From: Lachnospiraceae bacterium
Lineage (GTDB): Bacteria > Bacillota > Clostridia > Lachnospirales > Lachnospiraceae
Assembly: GCA_022764465.1 (NCBI GenBank)
Contig: JALERL010000015.1
Coordinates: 1 to 64,000 of the forward strand
DNA: 64,000 nt
Direction: 5' to 3'
Below, piece after piece: positions 17,223-26,318 of the stretch. Under the pieces are notes generated by a model. The model searched no databases and was not told where the DNA came from. It saw only the letters and a program-made list of their open reading frames with translations. The first letter of the stretch is position 1, and each line of letters starts with the position of its first letter. The position numbers and the translations under genes are program-made.

Positions 17223-17999
17223 TTAGCCATTTTGTCTTTTTAATTTTTTCAGTTCATCAAACACCACATCATTGACAACCTTAATGTAGGTTCCCTTCAT
17301 GCCGGAAGAACGTGACTCGATCACACCGGCACTTTCAAACTTCCGGAGTGCATTCACAATAACCGATCTGGTGATACCGACTCTGTCTGCGATCTTACTG
17401 GCAACCAGAATACCTTCGGTACCGTCTAACTCATCAAAAATATGGGTAATTGCTTCTAATTCTGAAAATGATAAGGTACTGATCGCAGATCTTACAATCT
17501 GAACCTTTCTCGTCTCTTCCGCATTCTCCTCGTTCACGGAGCGCATCATCTCAAGCCCGACAACCGTTGTACCATACTCACACAAAATAATATCGTCAAT
17601 ATCATACTGTCTGTCGTACCGGTATACGAACAGTGTTCCCAACCGCTCACCGGCAATGTCAATCGGTGTAATGATCGCGGAATACTTCTTCACATTATCG
17701 ATAAAACCAAGTGTCTCGAGATTCACATTCTCTTTTGTCGATAAGATTCCAAGCAGACGTTCATTTAACATGGAATCTACAAATCCGCCTACCTGATCCA
17801 CGATCAGTTCATGTAACTCGTCCACTTCATTGCACAGGCTCGTTCCTAAGACCTTGCCCTTTTTACTGATCACAAGGACATTCGAATCTAAGATCTCCGT
17901 CAACACCTGGCAGATATCATTAAATACTACCTTCGATGAACTGTTATTGTGTAAAAGCTTATTGATTTTTCTAGTCTTGTCCAGCAGCTGAACACTCAT
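17223..17999 (-). CDS. codY: GTP- and BCAA-sensing transcriptional repressor CodY
   Basis: A 258-residue protein with an N-terminal GAF domain (about 1-155, LLDKTRKINKLLHNN at the start) and a C-terminal winged helix with VASKIADRVGITRSVIVNALRKFESAGVIESRSSGMKGTY, the CodY DNA-reading motif. CodY represses nutrient-stress, motility and sporulation genes when GTP and branched-chain amino acids are high. The start at 17999 has GGGAGGATAAGA just upstream; the longer frame upstream lacks one. It sits immediately upstream of the flagellar operon, as in several Firmicutes. Confidence 0.97.
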   Translation of the reverse strand: MSVQLLDKTRKINKLLHNNSSSKVVFNDICQVLTEILDSNVLVISKKGKVLGTSLCNEVDELHELIVDQVGGFVDSMLNERLLGILSTKENVNLETLGFIDNVKKYSAIITPIDIAGERLGTLFVYRYDRQYDIDDIILCEYGTTVVGLEMMRSVNEENAEETRKVQIVRSAISTLSFSELEAITHIFDELDGTEGILVASKIADRVGITRSVIVNALRKFESAGVIESRSSGMKGTYIKVVNDVVFDELKKLKRQNG

Positions 18000-18044
18000 T
18001 CTTATCCTCCCGGTAACTTCTGTAAATTTCACTAATCAGCACTT

Positions 18045-18073
18045 ATTCTAGCATGTTAATTCTGAGAATTCAA
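18045..18073 (-). promoter_or_regulatory. codY promoter with internal palindrome
   Basis: On the minus strand TTGAAT (18073-18068), a 17-base spacer and TAGAAT (18050-18045). The 13-base palindrome AATTCTCAGAATT (18070-18058) sits between and partly over the -35 box. It matches the CodY box (AATTTTCWGAAAATT) at about 10 of 15 positions, so CodY autoregulation is possible. Confidence 0.6.
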
Positions 18074-18090
18074 GAATTTGCATTAAATTT

Positions 18091-20175
18091 TTATACATTT
18101 TCCGGTTGTTTTGGTTTTTCTTCTACATGGCCACATTGTTCATTGGCACATGCAAGCTTGTTTCCTTTTTCTACCATATAGCCACCGCATTCCGGACACT
18201 TTTTCTCAACCGGCTTTGCCCAGGACATGAAGTCACATTCCGGATTGTTTTCGCAGCCATAATACCGGCGTCCCTTTTTTGTCTTCTTCAGTACGATGTC
18301 TTTTCCACACTTCGGACATGCCACACCGATCTTTTCGAGATATGGCTTAGTGTTACGGCAGTCCGGGAATCCCGGGCATGCTAAAAACTTTCCGTGCGGT
18401 CCGTATTTAACAACCATATTTCTGCCACATTCTTCACAGACCACATCGGTCACTTCATCCGCAATCTGCACCTTTTCCAGTGTTTTTTCCGCTTCGTTTA
18501 CTGCCTCATCCAGATCCGGATAGAAGTTGCTCACAACGGTCTTCCAGTTAATGCTTCCTTCTTCTACCTTATCAAGCAGAGACTCTAAGTTTGCGGTAAA
18601 ATGTTCATCCACAATACTCGGGAATGCCGCTACCATAATCGAATTGACTGCTTCCCCCAGCTCTGTGACATATAGATTCTTGTTTTCCTTTACAATATAT
18701 CTTCTCGCAAGGATCGTCGTGATCGTCGGTGAGTATGTACTCGGACGTCCGATTCCAAGTTCTTCGAGTGCCTTTACTAAGGATGCCTCAGTATAATGTG
18801 CAGGCGGCTGTGTAAAGTGCTGCTTCTCTTCAAAATCAGACAGAGAAAGCTTTGTATCCTGATCAAAGGACTTTAACAATACATTGCCCTTTGTCTTTTC
18901 TTCTTCATCATTCGTATAGACGGATAAGAATCCTTCGAACTTCACCTTCGAGGCCGCGATCGTAAATACATAGCCATTCGCACCGATTTTTACCGATACC
19001 GTCTCATATCTTGCATTACTCATACGGCTTGCGGTAAAGCGGTTCCAGATCAGCTGATACAGACGGAACTGGTCTCTTGAGAGGGAATCCTTGACTGCTG
19101 CCGGTGTTCTTGTAATATCCGACGGACGGATCGCCTCATGGGCATCCTGGATCTTCGCTGTGTTTTTCTTCTCCGTCACCTGATCTGCCACATAATCCTC
19201 TCCGTAAGCAGATGCAATATAGGATCTTGCTGCCTGATCCGCTTCTTCCGAGATACGGACAGAATCTGTTCTTAAGTAGGTAATCAGACCGACTGTACCG
19301 GATCCCTTGATGTCAACACCTTCATAAAGCTGCTGTGCAAGACGCATCGTCTTTTGTGTCGAAAAGTTTAAGACCTTCGATGCTTCCTGCTGTAAGGTAC
19401 TTGTGATAAACGGAAGCGGTGCTTTTTTGATACGCTCGCCCTTTTTCACATCCGTCACTTTATACTCAGCATCCTTCAAATCTGCAAGGATCTGATCTAA
19501 CTGCTCCTTCGATTCGATCGTCATCTTTTCTTTTTCGGTTCCATAGAACTTTGCCACAACCGGCTTTTTCTCACCGGCTACCGAAAAGACTGCATCCAGT
19601 GACCAGTATTCCTGTGGGATAAATGCATTGATCTCATTTTCACGGTCGCAGATGATACGTAGTGCGACAGACTGTACACGGCCTGCACTTAAGCCACGCT
19701 TTACCTTTGCCCATAACAGCGGACTGATACGGTAACCCACCATACGGTCTAACATACGACGTGCCTGCTGTGCATTGACAAGATCCATGTCAATGTCGCG
19801 TGCCTGCTTTAAGGATGCCTTTACCGCATGCTGCGTGATCTCGTTGAAGCTGATACGGTATACCTTCTTATGTTCGAGATTGAGTGCCTTTGTCAGATGC
19901 CAGGAGATTGCTTCTCCCTCACGGTCGGGGTCGGTTGCGAGATACACTTTATCTGCCTTCTTCACTTCTTTCCGAAGCTTTGCAAGTATGTCTCCTTTTC
20001 CACGAATCGTAATATACTTCGGTTCAAAATCATGTTCCACATCAATTCCCATTCTGCTTTTCGGCAGATCACGGACATGTCCGTTCGATGCAACAACCTC
20101 ATAATTTTTCCCCAAGAATTTTTTAATGGTCTTTACCTTTGCCGGTGATTCCACGATCACAAGATACTTTGCCAT
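18091..20175 (-). CDS. topA: DNA topoisomerase I
   Basis: A 694-residue type IA topoisomerase. The Toprim domain is at the N-terminus (VESPAKVKTIKKFLG; DPDREGEAISWH), the active-site Tyr is in GLITYLRTDSVRIS (about residue 300) and three four-cysteine zinc ribbons end the protein (CEECGRN..., CPKCGKD..., CPECGGY...). TopA relaxes negative supercoils. It is downstream of dprA, a common Firmicute order. Confidence 0.97.
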   Translation of the reverse strand: MAKYLVIVESPAKVKTIKKFLGKNYEVVASNGHVRDLPKSRMGIDVEHDFEPKYITIRGKGDILAKLRKEVKKADKVYLATDPDREGEAISWHLTKALNLEHKKVYRISFNEITQHAVKASLKQARDIDMDLVNAQQARRMLDRMVGYRISPLLWAKVKRGLSAGRVQSVALRIICDRENEINAFIPQEYWSLDAVFSVAGEKKPVVAKFYGTEKEKMTIESKEQLDQILADLKDAEYKVTDVKKGERIKKAPLPFITSTLQQEASKVLNFSTQKTMRLAQQLYEGVDIKGSGTVGLITYLRTDSVRISEEADQAARSYIASAYGEDYVADQVTEKKNTAKIQDAHEAIRPSDITRTPAAVKDSLSRDQFRLYQLIWNRFTASRMSNARYETVSVKIGANGYVFTIAASKVKFEGFLSVYTNDEEEKTKGNVLLKSFDQDTKLSLSDFEEKQHFTQPPAHYTEASLVKALEELGIGRPSTYSPTITTILARRYIVKENKNLYVTELGEAVNSIMVAAFPSIVDEHFTANLESLLDKVEEGSINWKTVVSNFYPDLDEAVNEAEKTLEKVQIADEVTDVVCEECGRNMVVKYGPHGKFLACPGFPDCRNTKPYLEKIGVACPKCGKDIVLKKTKKGRRYYGCENNPECDFMSWAKPVEKKCPECGGYMVEKGNKLACANEQCGHVEEKPKQPENV

Positions 20176-20217
20176 AACCCTGACTCCTTCTCAAATTTAT
20201 AACATCATATTCGCCCA

Positions 20218-21321
20218 TCATGTGCGTATATAGCAGTTTTTAAATACTTCCCTTATCATGCCTTGTTTCTGAAGTAAGATCAGGCTCTGCATGACCTCTG
20301 TAACGGTAAGTTTTGTTTTCTGCCTGATTTCTTCTATATTTTTAGGCTGTAAATCTAGTACACTATACACCAGCGATTCTTCTTTTTCAAGTAAATTTTT
20401 TGAAAATGTATGTTGTCTGCTTCTTTTCTCCATTGTAATTCCAAGGTCATCTAAAAAATCTTCCACTGATAAAAGGATCCCTGCGCCCTGCTTGATCAGG
20501 CGGTTACAGCCCGCACTCGGCACGTCTGTCATACGCCCCGGAACGGCATAAATATCCTTTCCCTGTTCTAACGCATAATCTGCTGTGATCAATGATCCGC
20601 TTTTCTCTCTTGCCTCTGCAACGATCACGATCTGACAGAGTCCGCTGATGATGCGGTTCCGCATCGGGAAACGCATCGGAACCGGCGGTGTCCCCGGCGG
20701 ATACTCCGATAAGATTCCTCCGGCCGCCTCTATTTTCTCATATAAGATCCGGTTACCCGGTGGATAGCAGATATCCACACCACAACCTAATACTGCAAAG
20801 GTAGTTCCATTTCCCCTGAGTGCGCCAAAATGCCCTGCACTGTCGACCCCCTTTGCCATTCCGCTGATCACCTGCACATCGGCGGCTGCAAGCTGCATTG
20901 CCACCTGTCCAGCCACTTCCCGTCCATATTCCGAGCACATTCTTGCACCGACGATCGCAACTGCGGGCTTACAGGGATCTGTTATTCTTCCTTTATAAAA
21001 GATCCCATAGGGCGATTGTGCAATTTCTCTTAAATCCTCCGGATACGCTTCATCCTCTCTGGTAATCAGATGAATCCCCTTCTGATGCAATTCATCTTCC
21101 TTTTTACCCGGATCCCAGTCTTCCCTGCGTTTTAATATCTTCGCTCTGTCTATGTCTGTCAGAAACGCAGCCTGCTTTAACTGTTTTTCCGTCATGTGAT
21201 AGACTTCTCTTGCACTCCCTGCAATAGCAGACAGCCGGCACAGCTTTGCTGCAGACAGTTCATCCGACAGGGATGCCAGAAAATATTTGTAGGATAAATC
21301 TTCTATCTTCTTACGCTCCAT
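20218..21321 (-). CDS. dprA: DNA-processing protein DprA
   Basis: A 367-residue protein with a helical N-terminal part, the Rossmann-like DNA_processg_A domain (about 80-285: AIVGARMCSEYG, VISGMAKGVDSAGHFGAL, FPMRNRIISGL, SGSLITADYALEQG) and a C-terminal winged-helix-like DML1 domain. DprA loads RecA on incoming single-stranded DNA during transformation. It lies between comM and topA. Confidence 0.95.
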   Translation of the reverse strand: MERKKIEDLSYKYFLASLSDELSAAKLCRLSAIAGSAREVYHMTEKQLKQAAFLTDIDRAKILKRREDWDPGKKEDELHQKGIHLITREDEAYPEDLREIAQSPYGIFYKGRITDPCKPAVAIVGARMCSEYGREVAGQVAMQLAAADVQVISGMAKGVDSAGHFGALRGNGTTFAVLGCGVDICYPPGNRILYEKIEAAGGILSEYPPGTPPVPMRFPMRNRIISGLCQIVIVAEAREKSGSLITADYALEQGKDIYAVPGRMTDVPSAGCNRLIKQGAGILLSVEDFLDDLGITMEKRSRQHTFSKNLLEKEESLVYSVLDLQPKNIEEIRQKTKLTVTEVMQSLILLQKQGMIREVFKNCYIRT

Positions 21322-21330
21322 GCTGCCTCC

Positions 21331-22866
21331 TTACATCCGTTCCCAGAACTTTTTATCCAGACTGCGGTAACAGACCGCCTCGTTTAAATGTTCCATACGG
21401 ATCGTCACACTCCCATCCATATCTGCAAGCGTTCTGGCGACTTTCAACAGCTTATGGTACGTACGGGCAGTCAGCTGAAGCTGTTCATAAACTTCCTTCA
21501 TATACTGTCTCTGCATCCGGTCAAGACTACAGTATTTTTCTAACAGGGAAGCTGGTATCTGGCTGTTGTAACGGATATTCGTTCCGCGAAACCGCTCCCT
21601 TTGGATCTGATGCACCGCATTGACGCGCGCCCGTATCACAGCCGAAGTCTCTCCATGCTCCTGACCGGTCAGCTCGTCATAACCAAGTGATGCTGCTTCC
21701 ACACAAAGATCCATCCTATCTAACAGGGGCTGACTTAACTTTTCACGGTATCTTTCTAAGGAAGAGACACTGCATCTGCACCGGTTCATATCCGGATAAT
21801 ATCCGCAGTTGCAGGGATTCATCGCACCGATCAGCAGAAAATCTGCCGGATACGTATAAGTTCCGCCAAGTCTTACAAGACGTACCTGTTTTTCTTCTAA
21901 CGGCTGTCTTAAGATTTCTAACGTCTCCTTTTTAAATTCCGTCAGCTCATCTAAAAATAATACCCCATTATGTGCCAGACTGATCTCTCCGGGCTTCGGA
22001 TATCGTCCCCCTCCGGCAAGCGCCTGTGGTGTGATCGTATGATGCGGACTGCGGAAGGGCCTTACTCCGATGAGTCCGCTGTCATGGTTCAATAACCCGC
22101 TGACACTATAGATCTTCGATACCTCCATCTGTTCTTCAAAGGTCATATCCGGCAGAATCGTGGGAATTCTCCCTGCAAGCATACTCTTTCCGGAACCGGG
22201 CGGCCCGACCATCAACAGATTGTGCATACCGGATACCGCCACTTCACAGGCTCGTTTTAAGAAGCCCTGTCCGTTTACATCCGCAAAATCTCCACCGGTT
22301 GTTTTCTTCTGTGCCGGACCGGTATGCAATCTCTTTTTTTCCTGTTCCATGGTCTTTTTTCCATTTAAAAGCGCGATCACTTCTGCCAGTTCTTCTACAC
22401 CATATACCGTCATGCCGGATACCAGTTCTGCTTCCGGTGCATTTTTTGCCGCAACGATACACTTTGTGATCCCCCGCCCTGCCGCATCTGCGATCATGGG
22501 AAGCACTCCGTTTACCGGCTGTATATTTCCATTTAAGGCGATCTCTCCAAGCACCAGCAGTCCTTCTAACGTTTCCTCCGGAATCACACCAAGCGCTGCT
22601 AAAAGTGCAAGCGCTATCGGAAGATCAAAGCCTGACCCTGATTTACGCAGATCTGCCGGTGAAAGATTGACCGTGATCCGCTTTGCCGGAAGAATATACC
22701 CGCTGTTTCTAAGGGCTGTCCGTACACGTTCTCCCGCCTCCTTTACTTCTGCACCTAAGAAGCCGACCATATGAAACACCGGCATCCCATCGCTAACATC
22801 TGCTTCTACGAGTACCTCCACACTGCCTATGCCACAGACAATGGCTGTTTTTACCATACTATACAA
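21331..22866 (-). CDS. YifB/ComM-family Mg-chelatase-like AAA+ ATPase
   Basis: About 511 residues: an N-terminal Lon-protease-like S5 fold domain (about 1-165, VNLSPADLRKSGSGFDLPIALALL), an AAA+ core with Walker A GPPGSGKSM and Walker B GVLFLDELTEF, and a C-terminal helical domain. The family includes ComM, a branch-migration helicase in transformation. I chose the TTG at 22866 (YSMVKTAIVCGIG) because AAAGGAG is seven bases upstream and it aligns with family N-termini; the first ATG (22857) is three codons later. Confidence 0.9.
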   Translation of the reverse strand: MYSMVKTAIVCGIGSVEVLVEADVSDGMPVFHMVGFLGAEVKEAGERVRTALRNSGYILPAKRITVNLSPADLRKSGSGFDLPIALALLAALGVIPEETLEGLLVLGEIALNGNIQPVNGVLPMIADAAGRGITKCIVAAKNAPEAELVSGMTVYGVEELAEVIALLNGKKTMEQEKKRLHTGPAQKKTTGGDFADVNGQGFLKRACEVAVSGMHNLLMVGPPGSGKSMLAGRIPTILPDMTFEEQMEVSKIYSVSGLLNHDSGLIGVRPFRSPHHTITPQALAGGGRYPKPGEISLAHNGVLFLDELTEFKKETLEILRQPLEEKQVRLVRLGGTYTYPADFLLIGAMNPCNCGYYPDMNRCRCSVSSLERYREKLSQPLLDRMDLCVEAASLGYDELTGQEHGETSAVIRARVNAVHQIQRERFRGTNIRYNSQIPASLLEKYCSLDRMQRQYMKEVYEQLQLTARTYHKLLKVARTLADMDGSVTIRMEHLNEAVCYRSLDKKFWERM

Positions 22867-22942
22867 TGTACCACTCCTTTTATTCACTTTTCTCTTGTGT
22901 TCTATCAATTCTTGGGATAATCGGCAGGAACCTGCCACGATA

Positions 22943-22982
22943 AAAAAGATGGAATTATCATAACACGAATTCCATCTTTTTC
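22943..22982 (-). terminator. Intrinsic terminator after sigK
   Basis: Inverted repeat AAAAAGATGGAATT / AATTCCATCTTTTT with a ten-base loop between sigK and the comM-like gene. A and T runs flank both sides, so it could stop transcription in both directions; sigK is the gene that needs it. Confidence 0.8.
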
Positions 22983-22993
22983 AAAGAATTATT

Positions 22994-23623
22994 TCAGGAA
23001 ATATCAAAAAATGCTTTTTTCAGCTTTCCGATCGCCTTCTTTTCGATCCTGCTGACATAGGATCTTGAGATCTTCATAGACTTTGCAATCTCCCGCTGTG
23101 TCACCGGAAGCTCCCGGTTTAATCCATAACGCTTATATAAGATATCCATCTCCCGCTTCGTCAGCACCTTCGGCATCAGTTCGTAGAGTTTCCTGACGTT
23201 CTTACCATATTCCATCTGTTCGATAATATCCGGTTCTTCGTTCTCCACAATGTCAAACAGATTGATCTGGTTGCCCTCTTTATCTGTTCCGATCGGTTCA
23301 TAAAGCGAGATTTCTTTCGATGTCTTCTTCTTCGCCCGCAGATACATCAACAGTTCATTATCGATGCAGCGCGCCGCATAGGTAGCCAGCCGGTTGCCCC
23401 GCTCCGTATCATACGTGCTAATCGCTTTGATCAGGCCAATCGTTCCAATCGAGATCATATCTTCCATATCTTCTTCTACGTTCTGATATTTTTTTGCCAC
23501 ATGCGCCACAAGACGCATATTCCGTTCGATCAGTACATGTTTTGCCGGAAGGCTGCCTTCTTTCATTTGTTTCAAACATTCTTTTTCTTCCTGTGCAGAT
23601 AAAGGAGGTAGAAAGGTTTTCAA
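22994..23623 (-). CDS. sigK: Sporulation sigma factor SigK without a pro-sequence
   Basis: A 209-residue sigma-70 family protein with region 2 ([48 protein letters not shown]) and region 4 (REIAKSMKISRSYVSRIEKKAIGKLK). PIGTDKEGNQI is the SigK-type linker. SigK directs late mother-cell gene expression. It starts at a TTG (23623) with CAGGTG close upstream; an in-frame TAG 11 codons before this start leaves no room for the 20-residue pro-sequence seen in Bacillus. The gene is not interrupted by a skin element. Confidence 0.9.
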   Translation of the reverse strand: MKTFLPPLSAQEEKECLKQMKEGSLPAKHVLIERNMRLVAHVAKKYQNVEEDMEDMISIGTIGLIKAISTYDTERGNRLATYAARCIDNELLMYLRAKKKTSKEISLYEPIGTDKEGNQINLFDIVENEEPDIIEQMEYGKNVRKLYELMPKVLTKREMDILYKRYGLNRELPVTQREIAKSMKISRSYVSRIEKKAIGKLKKAFFDIS

Positions 23624-23649
23624 AGCAGCACCTGAAAGCGATTTTACTA

Positions 23650-23677
23650 TATTCTATGAAAAGGTCAGGTTGTAAGT
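23650..23677 (-). promoter_or_regulatory. SigK-type promoter in front of sigK
   Basis: On the minus strand AC (23677-23676), a 17-base spacer and CATAGAATA (23658-23650). This fits the SigK pattern AC-N16/17-CATANNNTA and would start transcription about 20 bases before the TTG. Suggests autoregulation; pattern match only. Confidence 0.5.
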
Positions 23678-23711
23678 GCCTTTCCCTGTTTTCTTTTCTT
23701 CTATTATCCGT

Positions 23712-23717
23712 TATAAT
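23712..23717 (+). promoter_or_regulatory. TATAAT box just before the RluA-type gene
   Basis: TATAAT ends seven bases before the ATG at 23725, so a transcript from here would begin at or next to the start codon. The -35 region is poor (TTTCTT-like). Low-confidence promoter, but the spacing is notable. Confidence 0.4.
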
Positions 23718-23724
23718 AGTGCCC

Positions 23725-24657
23725 ATGAAAAGAATTCTTACCTATACAATAGACGAAAAACATGATCAGTTTACCATCCGCCAGTTCTTAGAAGAGATTG
23801 GCTGTTCCCACGCCGTTCTTGTACAGCTAAAAAAGACCACGGACGGTATTTTAAAAAATGGCATCTGGGCATATGTCAATGACCGGTTAAACACCGGGGA
23901 TACATTGACCATCTCTCTGATTGAACCGGAATCTTCCAAAAATATCGTGCCGGTTCCTATGCCGCTTGCTATTACTTATGAAGATGACGATATTCTTGTG
24001 ATCAACAAGCCGGCGGATATGCCGATCCATCCTTCGATCAATAACTATGAAAATACCCTTGCAAACGGTGTCATGGATTACTTTCATTCCAAAGGAATTT
24101 CCTATACCTTCCGCTGTGTCAACCGGTTAGACCGCGATACGACAGGACTTACGATCCTCGCCTCTCATATGTTAAGCAGTGCCATACTGTCCCGCCAGAT
24201 GACAGAGCGGAAAATACACCGCACCTATCTTGCCATTGTATGTGGAGTAACCGACGAATATGGTACGATCGATGCACCGATCGCACGGAAAATGGATTCT
24301 GCGATCGAACGGGAAGTACGCGCGGACGGAGAACGCGCCGTCACGCATTACCGGCGCATTGCGGCAAATGAAGCCTACTCCCTGCTTGCCCTTCGCTTAG
24401 AAACCGGCCGGACACATCAGATCCGGGTTCACATGAAGCATATCGGTCATCCGTTAATCGGGGACTTTTTATACAATCCCACTCCGTCCCCCATGAAACG
24501 TCAGGCACTGCATTCCTTCTGTCTGGAATTCATGCACCCCATCACAGGAGAGCCCCTGACCTTTTTTGCACCACTTCCGGCCGATATGCAGGCAGTATTT
24601 CCGGAAATAGAAATGACCATGCTGATGGATGTTATCCACCGACACGGTCATGTATAG
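23725..24657 (+). CDS. RluA-family RNA pseudouridine synthase
   Basis: A 310-residue protein with an S4-like N-terminal segment (about 1-80) and a catalytic RluA core: the catalytic Asp is in FRCVNRLDRDTTGLTILA and the second signature is LETGRTHQIRVHMKHIGHPLIGDFLY. These enzymes convert uridines in rRNA or tRNA to pseudouridine; the exact target cannot be told. The ATG at 23725 gives the family length; the frame extends upstream but without support. It is divergent from sigK. Confidence 0.92.
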   Translation: MKRILTYTIDEKHDQFTIRQFLEEIGCSHAVLVQLKKTTDGILKNGIWAYVNDRLNTGDTLTISLIEPESSKNIVPVPMPLAITYEDDDILVINKPADMPIHPSINNYENTLANGVMDYFHSKGISYTFRCVNRLDRDTTGLTILASHMLSSAILSRQMTERKIHRTYLAIVCGVTDEYGTIDAPIARKMDSAIEREVRADGERAVTHYRRIAANEAYSLLALRLETGRTHQIRVHMKHIGHPLIGDFLYNPTPSPMKRQALHSFCLEFMHPITGEPLTFFAPLPADMQAVFPEIEMTMLMDVIHRHGHV

Positions 24658-24691
24658 CCTCTTTATATACGTTCCTTCCGAATCGTTCCGA

Positions 24692-25696
24692 TTAACGGAT
24701 ACGCTCCGGGAAGCCGACTTTTTTCTGCACCTTACGGAGTGTCTTGGTCGCATAGTAATTGGCCTTCTCTGCATTCTCCTTGATGATTCCATCAATATAT
24801 GCCTTATCCTTAGACAGATCTGCATAACGCTCCTGTAACGGTCTTAATACGGATACCACGGACTCACCAACTGCAAGCTTTAAGTCTCCATATCCCTTGC
24901 CATCGAACTCACGGACTGCTTCATCCGGTGTCTTTCCGGTACATGCACAATAGATGTCAAGCAGGTTCTTTACACCCGGCTGCTCGTTACTGTAGACGAT
25001 CTGCGCCATGGAATCTGTTACTGCACGCTTAAACTTACGAATGATCGTATCCGGATCATCCATCAGATAAATGCTTGCATTCGGATTCTCATCCGACTTT
25101 GACATCTTCTTCTCCGGGTTCTGTAAGCTCATGATCTTCGCTCCGGACTTTCCGACATATGCCTCCGGTATCGTAAAGACATCTCCATAGATTCCATTAA
25201 ATCTCTGTGCAATGTCTCTTGTGATCTCTAAATGCTGCATCTGGTCTATACCAACCGGTACCACATCTGCCTGATATAATAAAATATCTGCTGCCATTAA
25301 TACCGGGTAAGTAAACAGACCGGCATTGATATTATCTGCATGCTTTGCTGCCTTGTCCTTAAACTGTGTCATACGGTTTAACTCGCCCATATAGGTAAAG
25401 CAGTTTAAGATCCATGCTAACTCTGCATGTCCTGAAACATGGGACTGGTAATAGATGCAGTTCTTCTCCGGATCAAGTCCTGCTGCAATATAAAGTGTTA
25501 ACAGCATTCTTGCTCTCTTACGAAGTTCTGCCGGGTCCTGCCTTACCGTAATGGAATGCAGATCTACCACACTGTAAAAGCATTCATACTCATCGCTTAA
25601 CTTCACCCAGTTCTGTAATGCTCCAAGGTAATTGCCCAGTGTCAGATTACCGGTCGCCTGCATTCCACTGAATAATACTTTTTTGTCACCTATCAT
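24692..25696 (-). CDS. trpS: Tryptophan--tRNA ligase
   Basis: A 334-residue class I synthetase. The HIGH-like motif is GNLTLGNYLGAL, the KMSKS motif is KKMSKSDENPN, and the fold carries family markers such as VPVGIDQMQHLEITRDIAQRFN. It charges tRNA-Trp with tryptophan. No T-box leader is seen in front of it, in contrast to the trpXYZ-like operon at 53 kb. Confidence 0.97.
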   Translation of the reverse strand: MIGDKKVLFSGMQATGNLTLGNYLGALQNWVKLSDEYECFYSVVDLHSITVRQDPAELRKRARMLLTLYIAAGLDPEKNCIYYQSHVSGHAELAWILNCFTYMGELNRMTQFKDKAAKHADNINAGLFTYPVLMAADILLYQADVVPVGIDQMQHLEITRDIAQRFNGIYGDVFTIPEAYVGKSGAKIMSLQNPEKKMSKSDENPNASIYLMDDPDTIIRKFKRAVTDSMAQIVYSNEQPGVKNLLDIYCACTGKTPDEAVREFDGKGYGDLKLAVGESVVSVLRPLQERYADLSKDKAYIDGIIKENAEKANYYATKTLRKVQKKVGFPERIR

Positions 25697-25735
25697 AGTT
25701 GTGTCCTTCTTTCTACTCGAAATATCAAGATGTAT

Positions 25736-26269
25736 TTATTTTTTGTTTTTCAGAACTTCACGTCTGATATAATCATATGTTGCATCCTCGCCCTGCTCTG
25801 CGAGCATATGTAACAGCTTCTCTAACAATGCACGTGTATTCTTATGCATGATATAATGCTCTTTGCCATATTCGTAATACTGTAACGGACTACGGTCAGT
25901 GTAGGCATCCTTCTGGTAATTCTTGCTTGCACTGACGCGGTCAATGAACATCTCAACCACATACTTTACCGGCATCTCCATACCTACCATCGGTCCCTTT
26001 TCCACACCGTAATCGATCCAGTATTCCAGATGATGCTTATTTCTTCCCTTATGATGCAGCCATGCAGAGGAATATCCCTTATCCGCACGTTCTGCATTAT
26101 TCGGGCTTCGTGTTCCCTGATAATATTTGCAGCCTACCAAAAACTCTGTCGGTGAATACTTCGACAGATCATGCAGCATTCCCTGCTTATACAAGCCAAC
26201 ACGGAAACATCCTTTTCGAACGAGATTCTTATGATGTGTAATTGTACATAAATGTTTCCACGCCTTCAT
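25736..26269 (-). CDS. DUF5662 family protein
   Basis: A 177-residue soluble protein with conserved His/Asp-rich motifs: HHKNLVRKGCFRVGL, HDLSKYSPTEF, HHKGRNKHHLEYW. The name DUF5662 is from memory. The HDLSKYS plus HHKGRNKHH pattern suggests a metal-binding, HD-like helical fold, perhaps a phosphohydrolase, but no function is established. It lies upstream of trpS with a 39-base gap and may be co-transcribed with it. Confidence 0.75.
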   Translation of the reverse strand: MKAWKHLCTITHHKNLVRKGCFRVGLYKQGMLHDLSKYSPTEFLVGCKYYQGTRSPNNAERADKGYSSAWLHHKGRNKHHLEYWIDYGVEKGPMVGMEMPVKYVVEMFIDRVSASKNYQKDAYTDRSPLQYYEYGKEHYIMHKNTRALLEKLLHMLAEQGEDATYDYIRREVLKNKK

Positions 26270-26318
26270 GATATACTCCTGTTCCTTCTAAAATCTTCCG
26301 TCTCATCTTATCACATTT

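Noticed and set aside
22994-23623. sigK interrupted by a skin element
   Set aside because: The sigK frame is continuous from start to stop.
25690-25735. T-box leader before trpS
   Set aside because: The 39-base gap to the upstream gene is too short and holds no T-box sequence.
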